A DNA stretch of 5,197 nt from Chloroflexota bacterium (GTDB taxonomy: Bacteria > Chloroflexota > Anaerolineae > Anaerolineales > Villigracilaceae). Location of the stretch: NCBI GenBank assembly GCA_021812905.1, contig JAKAMM010000144.1:1-5197 (forward strand). The letters run 5' to 3'. The notes beneath the pieces were generated by a model, which was not told the DNA's origin, did not search any database, and saw nothing but the letters and a program-made list of their open reading frames with translations. Shown here one piece after another: positions 1 through 5,197 of this stretch (within the stretch, counting starts at the first letter, position 1; each line of letters opens with the position of its first letter). The position numbers and the translations under genes are program-made.

Positions 1-12
1 CGAAAGTGTTTT

Positions 13-63
13 GTAGTGGCGACTTTAGTCGCTTTTTACCCGAACGACTGAAGTGGTTACTAC
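13..63. repeat. Twin-palindrome element (REP-like candidate)
   Basis: Two short palindromes lie side by side. The first is GCGACT-TT-AGTCGC at 19-32, followed by TTTTT at 33-37. The second is AACGAC-TGAA-GTGGTT at 43-58, with one G-G mismatch. The whole block is also one larger imperfect inverted repeat: 13-31 can pair with 45-63 with 15 Watson-Crick pairs, three G-T wobbles and one mismatch, leaving a 13-nt loop. CGAAA at 1-5 and TTTCG at 66-70 may extend it beyond a bulge. Such nested arms suggest an intergenic palindromic repeat. The first hairpin plus T5 could also act as a rightward terminator for a gene left of the window. Copy number cannot be seen from one window. Confidence 0.5.
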
Positions 64-86
64 GTTTTCGTGAAGTACTGATTCTC

Positions 87-132
87 CTTTGGAAAATAGT
101 GTATGCAGTTGCGCCATCATTCACTTCCAAAG
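87..132. repeat. Inverted repeat, 8-bp arms
   Basis: CTTTGGAA at 87-94 is the exact reverse complement of TTCCAAAG at 125-132, with 30 nt between the arms. The arms are short and AT-leaning and the spacer is long, so this could be chance. It sits in a non-coding stretch between two stronger palindromes and may be part of a composite repeat block. Confidence 0.25.
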
Positions 133-148
133 ACTCTCCATAATTCAA

Positions 149-181
149 AGCCCTCGCAGAGTTTAGAACTCTGCGAGGGCT
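149..181 (-). terminator. Perfect 15-bp stem-loop after maeB (terminator or palindromic repeat)
   Basis: AGCCCTCGCAGAGTT at 149-163 pairs perfectly with AACTCTGCGAGGGCT at 167-181 around a 3-nt loop (TAG on the plus strand). It starts 22 nt past the maeB stop codon, where a transcription terminator is expected. In the minus-strand transcript the stem is followed only by a weak T-rich tail (TTTGAATTAT), so it is not a textbook intrinsic terminator. On the plus strand it is followed by TAAAGTTTAA, so a bidirectional role is possible. The perfect symmetry and GC-rich arms in an AT-rich spacer would also fit a dispersed palindromic repeat that doubles as a transcript 3' end. Confidence 0.6.
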
Positions 182-203
182 AAAGTTTAACCAACTCAAC
201 GTT

Positions 204-2495
204 CTATTTCTTGCTCTTGGCCTTCTTTTCGACTTTGGCTTCGCGCCCCATTGCATCCATCACGGCCACAGCCGCGATCTGAACGATGTTGGTGACTTCG
301 TCGCCGGTCTGCAGGACGTGGACCGGGGCGCCCATTCCAAGCAGGATCGGCCCGATGGCCTTTGCATTGCCAAGCCGCGCCAGCAACTTGTACGCGATGT
401 TCGCCGACTCAAGCGATGGGAAGACCAACACATTCGCATCCTTGACCGCACTGAACGGATAGCGCTCTTCGATAATGTTGGATACAACCGCCGTATCAGC
501 CTGCATCTCGCCATCCACGACGAGGTCCGGGCGGCGGATCTTGGTTAATTTAACGGCCTCCCGCACCTTGTCCGAGAGCGGATGCGGCGTGGAGCCGAAG
601 TTCGAGAAGGATAGGAACGCCACACGCGGTTCAATTTCCAACTGTGTGGCAAAGTCCGCGGCGAGCAATGCGATCTCTGCCAGGTCATCCGCACTCGGGT
701 CAATGTTGACCGTCGCATCCGTGAAGAGGAACACGCGATCATCCACGATTATGATGTAAACACCCGCCGCACGTGCGGTGCCCTTCTGGGTGTGATGGAT
801 GTTCAAGGCCGGGCGGATCACTGCGGGGTAATCATAGGTGAGGCCAGAAACACAGGCTTCCGCATCACCCATCTTGACCATGAGCGGCGCAAACACATTC
901 GGGTCTTTTACTGCCTTTCGGGCTTCGTGAAGGGAAAGACCCTTTCGGCTGCGAAGTTCGTAATAAGCATCGGTGTATTTTTCGATCTTCGCGAAATCGT
1001 TTGGATCAACGACCTGCGGTTTATATTCCAACGAAAGCGCTTTGAGTTGCTCATCAATCACGCTCTTGCGACCGATCAGAACTGGCGTGCCGATACCTTC
1101 CTCCGCGATCTGGTACGCAGCGCGGATGACCTTCTGCTCTTCCCCTTCGGCGAAGGCAATACGTTTCTCGCCGCGGCTGGCGCGTGCCTTGTTCATGATG
1201 AAGTAACGCACCTGTTCGCCTTTTCCAAGACGGAAGGCCAACTGCTCGCGGTATTCATCAATGTCGATCGTTTTTCGGGCCACGCCGGTCTTCATTGCCA
1301 TCTCAGCCACGGCTGGCGATTCCCACAACAACACACGCGGATCAAGCGCCTTGGGAATAATATATTCGCGTCCGAACTTTAGATTTTCCAGACCATAAGC
1401 GCGCAAAACGGAATCGGGAACGTCTTCTTTGGTCAGCGCAGCGAGGGCTTTGGATGCTGCGAACTTCATATCTTCGTTGATCGCTTTTGCACGCACATCC
1501 AGCGCACCGCGGAAGATGAACGGGAAGCCCAGCACGTTGTTGATCTGGTTCATGTAATCCGAGCGGCCTGTGGCGATGATCACATCCTTGCGGGCCTCCT
1601 TAGCCAGGTCGGGATTAATCTCAGGATCGGGATTCGCCATCGCAAATACAATCGGATCTTTCGCCATGGACTTGACCATCTCAGGCGTCATTACATTCGC
1701 GACCGAGAGGCCATAAAACACGTCCGCGCCGCGCACTGCATCGGCGAGGGTGCGCGCATCCGTGTCGACCAGGAAGCGCTCCTTATATTTATTGATGCCT
1801 TCGGTTCGACCTTTATAGACCACACCCCTGCTGTCGCAGAGCATGATGTTTTCGCGCTTCACACCCCAGCGGATAGCAAGTTCCGCGCAGGAAATAGCCG
1901 AAGCGCCTGCGCCTGAAATCACGACCCTAATTTCGCTGTGCTTCTTGCCGACGATTTCGAGGGCGTTAGCCAGTCCTGCCGATGAGATGATGGCGGTGCC
2001 ATGCTGGTCATCGTGGAAGACAGGGATGTCGAGCATCTTCTTGAGTTCTTCTTCGATGTAAAAACATTCGGGTGCTTTGATGTCTTCGAGGTTGATTCCG
2101 CCGAAGGTCGGTGAGATCGCCGCCACTACCTTGATGATTTCATCCGGGTCGTGGCTATTCACTTCAATATCAAACACATCCACATCGGCAAATTTCTTGA
2201 AGAGCACACCCTTGCCTTCCATTACGGGCTTGCCAGCCAGCGCGCCGCGATCACCAAGACCAAGAATGGCGGTGCCATTGCTGACCACCGCCACAAGATT
2301 ACCCTTCGAAGTGTACTCGTAGGCCAGTTCGGGATCCTTCTCGATCTCCAATACTGGCACGGCGACACCCGGCGTATACGCCAGGCTCAAATCGCGCTGG
2401 GTATCCATGGGTTTGGTCGGCACAACCGCAATCTTGCCGGGTTTGCCTTTCAATCGATGATATTCAAGTGCATCTTCACGCGTAATTGCAGCCAT
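204..2495 (-). CDS. maeB: NADP-dependent malic enzyme with PTA-like C-terminal domain (MaeB)
   Basis: Oxidatively decarboxylates malate to pyruvate and CO2 with reduction of NAD(P)+, a cytoplasmic anaplerotic and NADPH-forming reaction. At 763 residues it has the usual length of the two-domain MaeB family. Residues 1 to about 425 are the malic enzyme part. They contain SLAYTPGVA with the likely catalytic Tyr40, the GKG lysine Lys95, metal ligands in [11 protein letters not shown] (Glu137, Asp138) and HDDQHGTA (Asp162/Asp163), the dinucleotide-binding GAGASA (195-200), and MANPDPE plus [18 protein letters not shown] further on. Residues from about 430 to 752 are a phosphotransacetylase-like domain, with SNFGS (631-635), DGEMQADTA (661-669) and FPSLESANI. 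In enterobacterial MaeB this domain binds acetyl-CoA and inhibits the enzyme. A lysine-rich tail ends the protein. The ATG is supported by AAGGAGG four bases upstream; the stop is TAG. Cofactor preference (NADP over NAD) is inferred from the family. No frameshift is seen. Confidence 0.96.
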   Translation of the reverse strand: MAAITREDALEYHRLKGKPGKIAVVPTKPMDTQRDLSLAYTPGVAVPVLEIEKDPELAYEYTSKGNLVAVVSNGTAILGLGDRGALAGKPVMEGKGVLFKKFADVDVFDIEVNSHDPDEIIKVVAAISPTFGGINLEDIKAPECFYIEEELKKMLDIPVFHDDQHGTAIISSAGLANALEIVGKKHSEIRVVISGAGASAISCAELAIRWGVKRENIMLCDSRGVVYKGRTEGINKYKERFLVDTDARTLADAVRGADVFYGLSVANVMTPEMVKSMAKDPIVFAMANPDPEINPDLAKEARKDVIIATGRSDYMNQINNVLGFPFIFRGALDVRAKAINEDMKFAASKALAALTKEDVPDSVLRAYGLENLKFGREYIIPKALDPRVLLWESPAVAEMAMKTGVARKTIDIDEYREQLAFRLGKGEQVRYFIMNKARASRGEKRIAFAEGEEQKVIRAAYQIAEEGIGTPVLIGRKSVIDEQLKALSLEYKPQVVDPNDFAKIEKYTDAYYELRSRKGLSLHEARKAVKDPNVFAPLMVKMGDAEACVSGLTYDYPAVIRPALNIHHTQKGTARAAGVYIIIVDDRVFLFTDATVNIDPSADDLAEIALLAADFATQLEIEPRVAFLSFSNFGSTPHPLSDKVREAVKLTKIRRPDLVVDGEMQADTAVVSNIIEERYPFSAVKDANVLVFPSLESANIAYKLLARLGNAKAIGPILLGMGAPVHVLQTGDEVTNIVQIAAVAVMDAMGREAKVEKKAKSKK

Positions 2496-2499
2496 AGGG

Positions 2500-2506
2500 C
2501 CTCCTT
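2500..2506 (-). promoter_or_regulatory. Shine-Dalgarno of maeB
   Basis: AAGGAGG on the minus strand ends four bases before the maeB ATG (2493-2495). It is a full-consensus site with a slightly short spacer, and it fixes the start codon. Confidence 0.85.
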
Positions 2507-2545
2507 ATGAGATGAATCAATCAGCATTATGAATTATGGCACGAC

Positions 2546-2575
2546 ATTAGAGTTTCAACCAGTAGCATTTGTCAC
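2546..2575 (-). promoter_or_regulatory. Candidate maeB promoter
   Basis: On the minus strand GTGACA (2570-2575; 5 of 6 to TTGACA) is followed after 18 nt by TCTAAT (2546-2551; 5 of 6 to TATAAT). Transcription would start near 2539, giving a leader of about 44 nt. A weaker alternative is TTGAAA (2553-2558) with TAATTC after 16 nt. The region is AT-rich, so chance matches are likely. Confidence 0.4.
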
Positions 2576-2821
2576 GTTTAGGACAGCCGGTCTAATGATG
2601 TTACCCCGCTATACTATAAAAGGTGTGAGCTTTAATACAGTCGGTTGTTTGAAGTCGATAAGATCCATAGGCTTTCCACTGAAAGATTTACCATACGGCA
2701 TATGAGAGCATAGTAGATAGACTAATGGTAAACATAATCGAGCAGTTTATCCATTTCCTAATAACTCATCATAGTGGATGCGCAAACAGTTCACTTTTCA
2801 AGTTCGATTGGCCTTATAAAT
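2576..2821. other. AT-rich intergenic spacer with no recognised gene
   Basis: About 246 bases between the candidate maeB promoter and the promoter of the plus-strand operon. Stop codons are frequent in all frames. The longest start-to-stop frame noticed by eye is about 36 codons (2595-2705, plus) and has no ribosome binding site. No tRNA, tandem repeat or strong hairpin was recognised. The base composition is clearly more AT-rich than the flanking genes. It may hold operator sites for either divergent unit, but none could be identified. Confidence 0.5.
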
Positions 2822-2851
2822 TTGAGCAAGCAAAAACACTGGTGATATAAT
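2822..2851 (+). promoter_or_regulatory. Sigma-70-type promoter of the hydrogenase-like operon
   Basis: TTGAGC (2822-2827) and a perfect TATAAT (2846-2851) are 18 nt apart, and the -10 box carries an extended TGA (2843-2845). Transcription would start near 2858, about 24 nt before the riboswitch aptamer and about 190 nt before the first gene. The position immediately upstream of a structured leader strengthens the call. Confidence 0.68.
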
Positions 2852-2881
2852 CCGGCAACTCAATCAACCCACATAAATCTT

Positions 2882-2988
2882 CGCCCAAGCATAAAGCACG
2901 GGGAACCCAGCGACATCTGGGGTGAACCCGGGTTAACCCTGGTAGGGTCGCTTTTGGAACCCAAACCCGTCAGCTAACCCCGTCGGCG
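2882..2988 (+). ncRNA. Cyclic di-AMP riboswitch aptamer (ydaO/yuaA leader)
   Basis: The leader matches the ydaO/yuaA class in conserved strings: CGGGGAACC (2899-2907), GGGGTGAACC (2919-2928), GGTAGGGT (2941-2948) and CCGTCAGCTAACCCCG (2967-2982). Pairing supports it. CGCC (2882-2885) pairs with GGCG (2985-2988) as the closing stem, and ACGGGG (2898-2903) with CCCCGT (2978-2983). CCCAG (2906-2910) pairs with CTGGG (2917-2921), and CCGGG (2928-2932) with CCTGG (2938-2942) by one G-U. GGGT (2945-2948) pairs with ACCC (2965-2968), enclosing the small hairpin TTTGG-AAC-CCAAA (2953-2965). This class binds two c-di-AMP molecules and is usually a genetic off-switch. Here it precedes hydrogenase-like genes rather than the better-known potassium-transport or cell-wall genes. 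Family assignment was made by eye without a covariance-model search. Confidence 0.88.
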
Positions 2989-2992
2989 TGCC

Positions 2993-3033
2993 AGCCTTTT
3001 GAATAATTCGCTTCAATGGGCTTTTACTTTTTT
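2993..3033 (+). terminator. Riboswitch expression platform: intrinsic terminator
   Basis: Immediately after the aptamer, AGCCT (2993-2997) pairs with GGGCT (3018-3022). After one T-T mismatch, TTGAA (2999-3003) pairs with TTCAA (3012-3016), closing an 8-nt loop. The stem runs directly into a T-rich tract, TTTTACTTTTTT (3022-3033). It lies between the aptamer and the ribosome binding site, as expected for transcriptional control. The antiterminator is not clear. The 3' strand of the closing stem (GGC, 2985-2987) could pair with GCC (2994-2996), or CTGGTA (2939-2944) with TGCCAG (2989-2994). Both are short. Confidence 0.72.
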
Positions 3034-3034
3034 C

Positions 3035-3039
3035 AAGGA
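3035..3039 (+). promoter_or_regulatory. Shine-Dalgarno of the small-subunit gene
   Basis: AAGGA lies eight bases before the ATG at 3048, directly after the terminator T tract. It decides the start codon of the first gene. Confidence 0.7.
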
Positions 3040-3047
3040 TAAATTTT

Positions 3048-3566
3048 ATGCCCGCTCTCTTTCAAAAAATCTTCAAGACTGGCATCGTCACCGAACCGCT
3101 TGGCCCTGACGAAGCCGAAGTAGTGCAACTTGTCCAGCAGATTGACGCAAAAACGAAGCGGCTCCTGGGACGCGCTCTCGCCATCCGCGAAGTTGACGCG
3201 GGTTCATGCAACGGCTGTGAGATCGAGATCACGGGTTTGTCCAGCCCAGTCTACGACAGCGAACGCTTCGGGATTCACTTCGTTGCCTCGCCGCGCCATG
3301 CAGATATGTTACTGGTCACAGGACCCGTGACGCGTAACATGGAGATACCGCTCCGCAAAACTTACGAAGCCACGCCCGACCCCAAACTGGTGGTGGCGGT
3401 CGGCGATTGCGCCCAGGACTGCGGCGTGTTCAAAGGCAGTTACGCCGTCGCTGGCAGTGTGGACAAGTTCGTCCCTGTGGATGTGTTCGTCCCTGGTTGT
3501 CCGCCCGAACCCGCCGACATCCTGCGCGGCATCCTTGCGGTTTTAGATCGCATGCCCAAAAAGTAA
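3048..3566 (+). CDS. hyfI: Group 4 [NiFe]-hydrogenase-like small subunit (HyfI/HycG, NuoB family)
   Basis: This is the iron-sulfur subunit that passes electrons between the large subunit and the ferredoxin-like subunit of a membrane-bound hydrogenase-type complex, on the cytoplasmic face. At 172 residues it is far shorter than E. coli HyfI/HycG (about 250), lacking their C-terminal extension but keeping the core fold. The likely [4Fe-4S] ligands are Cys54 and Cys57 in GSCNGCEIEITG, Cys121 in VGDCAQDCG, and Cys151 in VPGCPPEP. The CxxC spacing is that of hydrogenase-type subunits; complex I NuoB has adjacent cysteines at this point. Cys125 is an extra cysteine close to Cys121. There is no signal peptide, as expected for a cytoplasmic subunit. 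It is the first gene after the riboswitch and is followed by a HyfB-type gene on the same strand. A hydrogenase-related (Ehr) complex without a NiFe centre is an alternative that this subunit alone cannot exclude. The symbol is by family resemblance. Confidence 0.9.
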   Translation: MPALFQKIFKTGIVTEPLGPDEAEVVQLVQQIDAKTKRLLGRALAIREVDAGSCNGCEIEITGLSSPVYDSERFGIHFVASPRHADMLLVTGPVTRNMEIPLRKTYEATPDPKLVVAVGDCAQDCGVFKGSYAVAGSVDKFVPVDVFVPGCPPEPADILRGILAVLDRMPKK

Positions 3567-3614
3567 AACCTTTCAACCTTCAACTTTCCAACCTTCAAAC
3601 CTTCAAACTCTCTC
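3567..3614 (+). repeat. Six imperfect AACCTTC(A) tandem repeats between hyfI and hyfB
   Basis: The whole gap is built of 7-9-nt units: AACCTTTC (3567-3574), AACCTTC (3575-3581), AACTTTCC (3582-3589), AACCTTCA (3590-3597), AACCTTCA (3598-3605) and AACTCTCTC (3606-3614). It is nearly free of G and contains no Shine-Dalgarno, although it abuts the hyfB ATG. It starts right after the hyfI stop codon and ends right before the next start codon, so it looks like a low-complexity insert or an expanded spacer within an operon. Confidence 0.75.
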
Positions 3615-5197
3615 ATGCAAACACTCTTTCTTATAATGGTTTCAGCCTACCTCCTCGGCGCGTTTGTTGCGCTATTGGGCGGCAAAGGCAATCTTGGGCG
3701 CGGACTGGTCGCGCTGGCGGCAGTCGTTGGCGCGGGCGCGGGATTCGCGCTCGGCGTCAGCGTCATTTTGTCGGGCACATCGTTCACGCTTTCCATCCCC
3801 GAACTTCTGCCGATTGCGGGCGGATTCGCCCTGCGTCTCGACGGGCTGGGCGCGTTCTTCCTCATCACCATTGGACTGGTGGGCGTGTCCGCGGCCATTT
3901 ACGGTTTCGGCTATTCGGCGGTGTATGAAGACGGGCGCGCCTCCCTGCGACTGCTGGGTGTGGCGCTCAACCTATTCCTGCTCACGATGAGCCTGGTGAC
4001 GCTGGCGGATAACGTCCTTACCTTCCTGCTGATGTGGGAAGGCATGTCGCTGACCTCGTACTTCCTCGTCATCACCGAATCGAATGAGGAAGACACAATC
4101 AACGCAGGCGTGTGGTACGCGGCGATGACTCACGCGGGACTCGCTCTTCTGCTGGCCGCCTTCATTTTACTGATGAACGGCGGTTTGGGCGCGTTCACGG
4201 ATTTGCGCGCGGGGGCGGCTTCGCTTCCTGCGACGACGCGCAACATGATCTTCCTGCTGGCTTTCCTCGGCTTTGGCTCGAAGGCGGGCATCGTGCCGCT
4301 GCATATCTGGCTGCCGCGCGCCCATCCCGCCGCGCCGAGTCACGTTTCGGCGCTGATGTCTGGGGTGATGATCAAGATGGGCATCTACGGCATTTTGCGC
4401 ATCGCGCTGGATTTGCTCGGCGGTGGTCCCGTGTGGTGGGGCGGCTTGGTTCTCGCCGTTGGCGCGGTTTCGGCTCTGCTCGGCGTCTTGTACGCGCTGA
4501 TGGAACACGATCTCAAACGCCTGCTGGCCTATCACTCGGTTGAGAATATCGGCATTATTTTGATTGGCATCGGCGCCGGGCTGGTCTTCTACAGTTACGG
4601 CTTGATGACGCTGGCCGCGCTTGGTTTCATCGGCGGGCTGTATCACACGATTAATCACGCCAGTTTCAAAGGCTTGTTATTCCTCGGCGCGGGTTCGGTA
4701 CTCCATACGACTCACACCCGCAACATGGAGGAGATGGGCGGACTCATCAAACGAATGCCCTGGACAGCGCTTTTCTTTTTGATTGGCTCCGCCGCCATCT
4801 CGGCCTTGCCGCCGCTGAATGGATTTGCCTCAGAATGGCTGGTATTTCAAGCCCTGCTTGGCGGATTCAACATCCCCACGCCCGAAGTAGCGGTGTTGAT
4901 GCCCGTCGCGGTCGGGATGCTGGCGCTGACCAGCGGTCTCGCGGCGGCGTGCTTTGTCAAAGCCTTTGGCATTACCTTTCTCGCCTTGCCGCGTTCGCAC
5001 AAAGCCGAACACGCTCACGAGTCGCTGCTCTCCATGCGGATTGGCATGGGCATCCTCGCGCTGGCTTGCATAGGGCTGGGACTCGCCCCCTTTGTGGTCG
5101 TGCCAACTATCGGCGGAGTCCTGAACGGACTCGGTGGTTTACCCGATACGCGTCAGGTATTCACGTTAAATCTATCAGTGCAGACTCCTTCCGCCTT
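3615..5197 (+). CDS. hyfB: Hydrogenase-4 subunit B-like proton-pumping antiporter subunit (HyfB/HycC, NuoL/MrpA family), 3' end missing
   Basis: An integral membrane subunit thought to move protons or sodium while the complex transfers electrons. The open frame gives 527 residues with no stop before the edge. E. coli HyfB has about 670 and HycC about 610, so roughly 80-145 residues are missing. Most of the protein is hydrophobic, with many membrane helices. Charged residues of the ion path are visible: Glu142 in MWEGMSLTSYF, Lys223 in GSKAGIVPLHIWLP, Lys254 in GVMIKMGIYGI, Lys301 and His307 in HDLKRLLAYHS, His344, His348 and Lys352 in YHTINHASFKGLLFLGAG, and Glu407 after the ALPPLNG break. 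LPRAHPAAPS, HTTHTRNMEEMGGL and CFVKAFGITFLALPR favour HyfB/HycC over NuoL. ATG 3615 is chosen because it gives a hydrophobic N-terminus right after the repeat block. ATG 3636 is an alternative, and neither has a Shine-Dalgarno. The gene probably shares the riboswitch-controlled transcript with hyfI. Confidence 0.92.
   Translation, partial: MQTLFLIMVSAYLLGAFVALLGGKGNLGRGLVALAAVVGAGAGFALGVSVILSGTSFTLSIPELLPIAGGFALRLDGLGAFFLITIGLVGVSAAIYGFGYSAVYEDGRASLRLLGVALNLFLLTMSLVTLADNVLTFLLMWEGMSLTSYFLVITESNEEDTINAGVWYAAMTHAGLALLLAAFILLMNGGLGAFTDLRAGAASLPATTRNMIFLLAFLGFGSKAGIVPLHIWLPRAHPAAPSHVSALMSGVMIKMGIYGILRIALDLLGGGPVWWGGLVLAVGAVSALLGVLYALMEHDLKRLLAYHSVENIGIILIGIGAGLVFYSYGLMTLAALGFIGGLYHTINHASFKGLLFLGAGSVLHTTHTRNMEEMGGLIKRMPWTALFFLIGSAAISALPPLNGFASEWLVFQALLGGFNIPTPEVAVLMPVAVGMLALTSGLAAACFVKAFGITFLALPRSHKAEHAHESLLSMRIGMGILALACIGLGLAPFVVVPTIGGVLNGLGGLPDTRQVFTLNLSVQTPSA

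Noticed and set aside
3..143. Frame open from the left edge to a TAA at 141-143 on the plus strand (about 46 codons), possibly the tail of an upstream gene
   Set aside because: It runs straight through the nested palindromes at 13-63, matches no family I recognise, and an open stretch of this length is common by chance. It cannot be excluded without the sequence to the left.
792..1382. 196-codon open frame on the plus strand
   Set aside because: It lies entirely antisense to maeB, whose protein is unmistakable with all expected motifs; the product matches no family and there is no ribosome binding site seen.
2595..2705. 36-codon frame whose middle (LKSIRSIGFPLKDL) loosely resembles the GF-x-L segment of MerR-family regulators
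   Set aside because: There is no Shine-Dalgarno, the preceding wing and Y/D positions of MerR proteins do not match, and the frame stops right after. The likeness is too short to support even a gene remnant.
3467..3495. Direct repeat of GTTCGTCCCTG within hyfI (3467-3477 and 3485-3495)
   Set aside because: It encodes FVPVDVFVPG, the normal conserved strand before the last cluster cysteine of this family, so it is explained by protein sequence.
3632..3637. TATAAT just inside hyfB, possible internal promoter
   Set aside because: There is no -35-like hexamer at the right distance (the position holds C/T-rich repeat sequence), and it overlaps coding sequence.
4167..4658. 163-codon open frame on the minus strand
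   Set aside because: It is antisense to hyfB. Its arginine-, glutamine- and histidine-rich translation is what a GC-rich membrane protein gene yields on the opposite strand.
3615..5197. NuoL of respiratory complex I
   Set aside because: The partner small subunit has the hydrogenase-type CxxC rather than the NuoB CC pair, and motifs such as LPRAHPAAPS and HTTHTRNMEEMGGL fit HyfB/HycC better than NuoL.
1..5197. CRISPR array, insertion sequence, tRNA or rRNA genes
   Set aside because: No regularly spaced direct repeats with unique spacers, no transposase-like frame with terminal repeats, and no tRNA or rRNA signature were seen.

Overview
The window holds two divergent transcription units. maeB, a malic enzyme gene, lies on the minus strand. 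A two-gene stretch of a group 4 [NiFe]-hydrogenase-like (Hyf/Hyc/Ehr-type) membrane complex lies on the plus strand and runs off the right edge. The organism is probably an anaerobic or facultative bacterium. The mix of a c-di-AMP riboswitch, a compact HyfI-type small subunit, GC-rich genes set in AT-rich spacers, and many short palindromic or tandem repeats would fit Chloroflexota (Anaerolineae-like). That taxonomic guess is inference from style only; no marker gene is present.

Layout. Positions 1-203 contain no recognisable gene. They hold a twin palindromic element (about 13-63), a looser inverted repeat (87-132) and a perfect 15-bp stem-loop (149-181) that ends the maeB transcript or is itself a dispersed repeat. 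Positions 204-2495 (minus) are a full-length 763-residue MaeB, with a malic enzyme domain followed by a phosphotransacetylase-like regulatory domain. Its Shine-Dalgarno is strong and a candidate promoter lies upstream. Positions 2576-2821 are AT-rich and show no convincing gene.

Positions 2822-3047 are the most informative part. A consensus-like extended -10 promoter is followed by a leader that matches the ydaO/yuaA (cyclic di-AMP) riboswitch in conserved strings and in pairing. Next come an intrinsic terminator hairpin with a U tract, a Shine-Dalgarno, and the ATG of the hydrogenase small subunit gene. The simplest reading is that c-di-AMP controls read-through into the hydrogenase-like operon.

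Positions 3048-3566 encode the small, iron-sulfur subunit (HyfI/HycG type, CxxC...C...C). Positions 3615-5197 encode the first 527 residues of a HyfB/HycC-type proton-pumping antiporter-like subunit. The two genes are separated by 48 nt made of six imperfect AACCTTC-type repeats, with no recognisable Shine-Dalgarno before hyfB. The large catalytic subunit, the NuoH-like subunit and the ferredoxin-like subunit are not in the window, so it cannot be settled whether the complex makes hydrogen, oxidises it, or is a hydrogenase-related (Ehr) complex without a NiFe site.

How the parts may work together: MaeB turns malate into pyruvate, CO2 and NADPH. The Hyf-like complex would couple a low-potential redox reaction to ion movement across the membrane. 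A c-di-AMP sensor in front of the latter would tie an ion-translocating complex to a second messenger best known for potassium and osmotic control. Nothing in the sequence shows that maeB shares this control.
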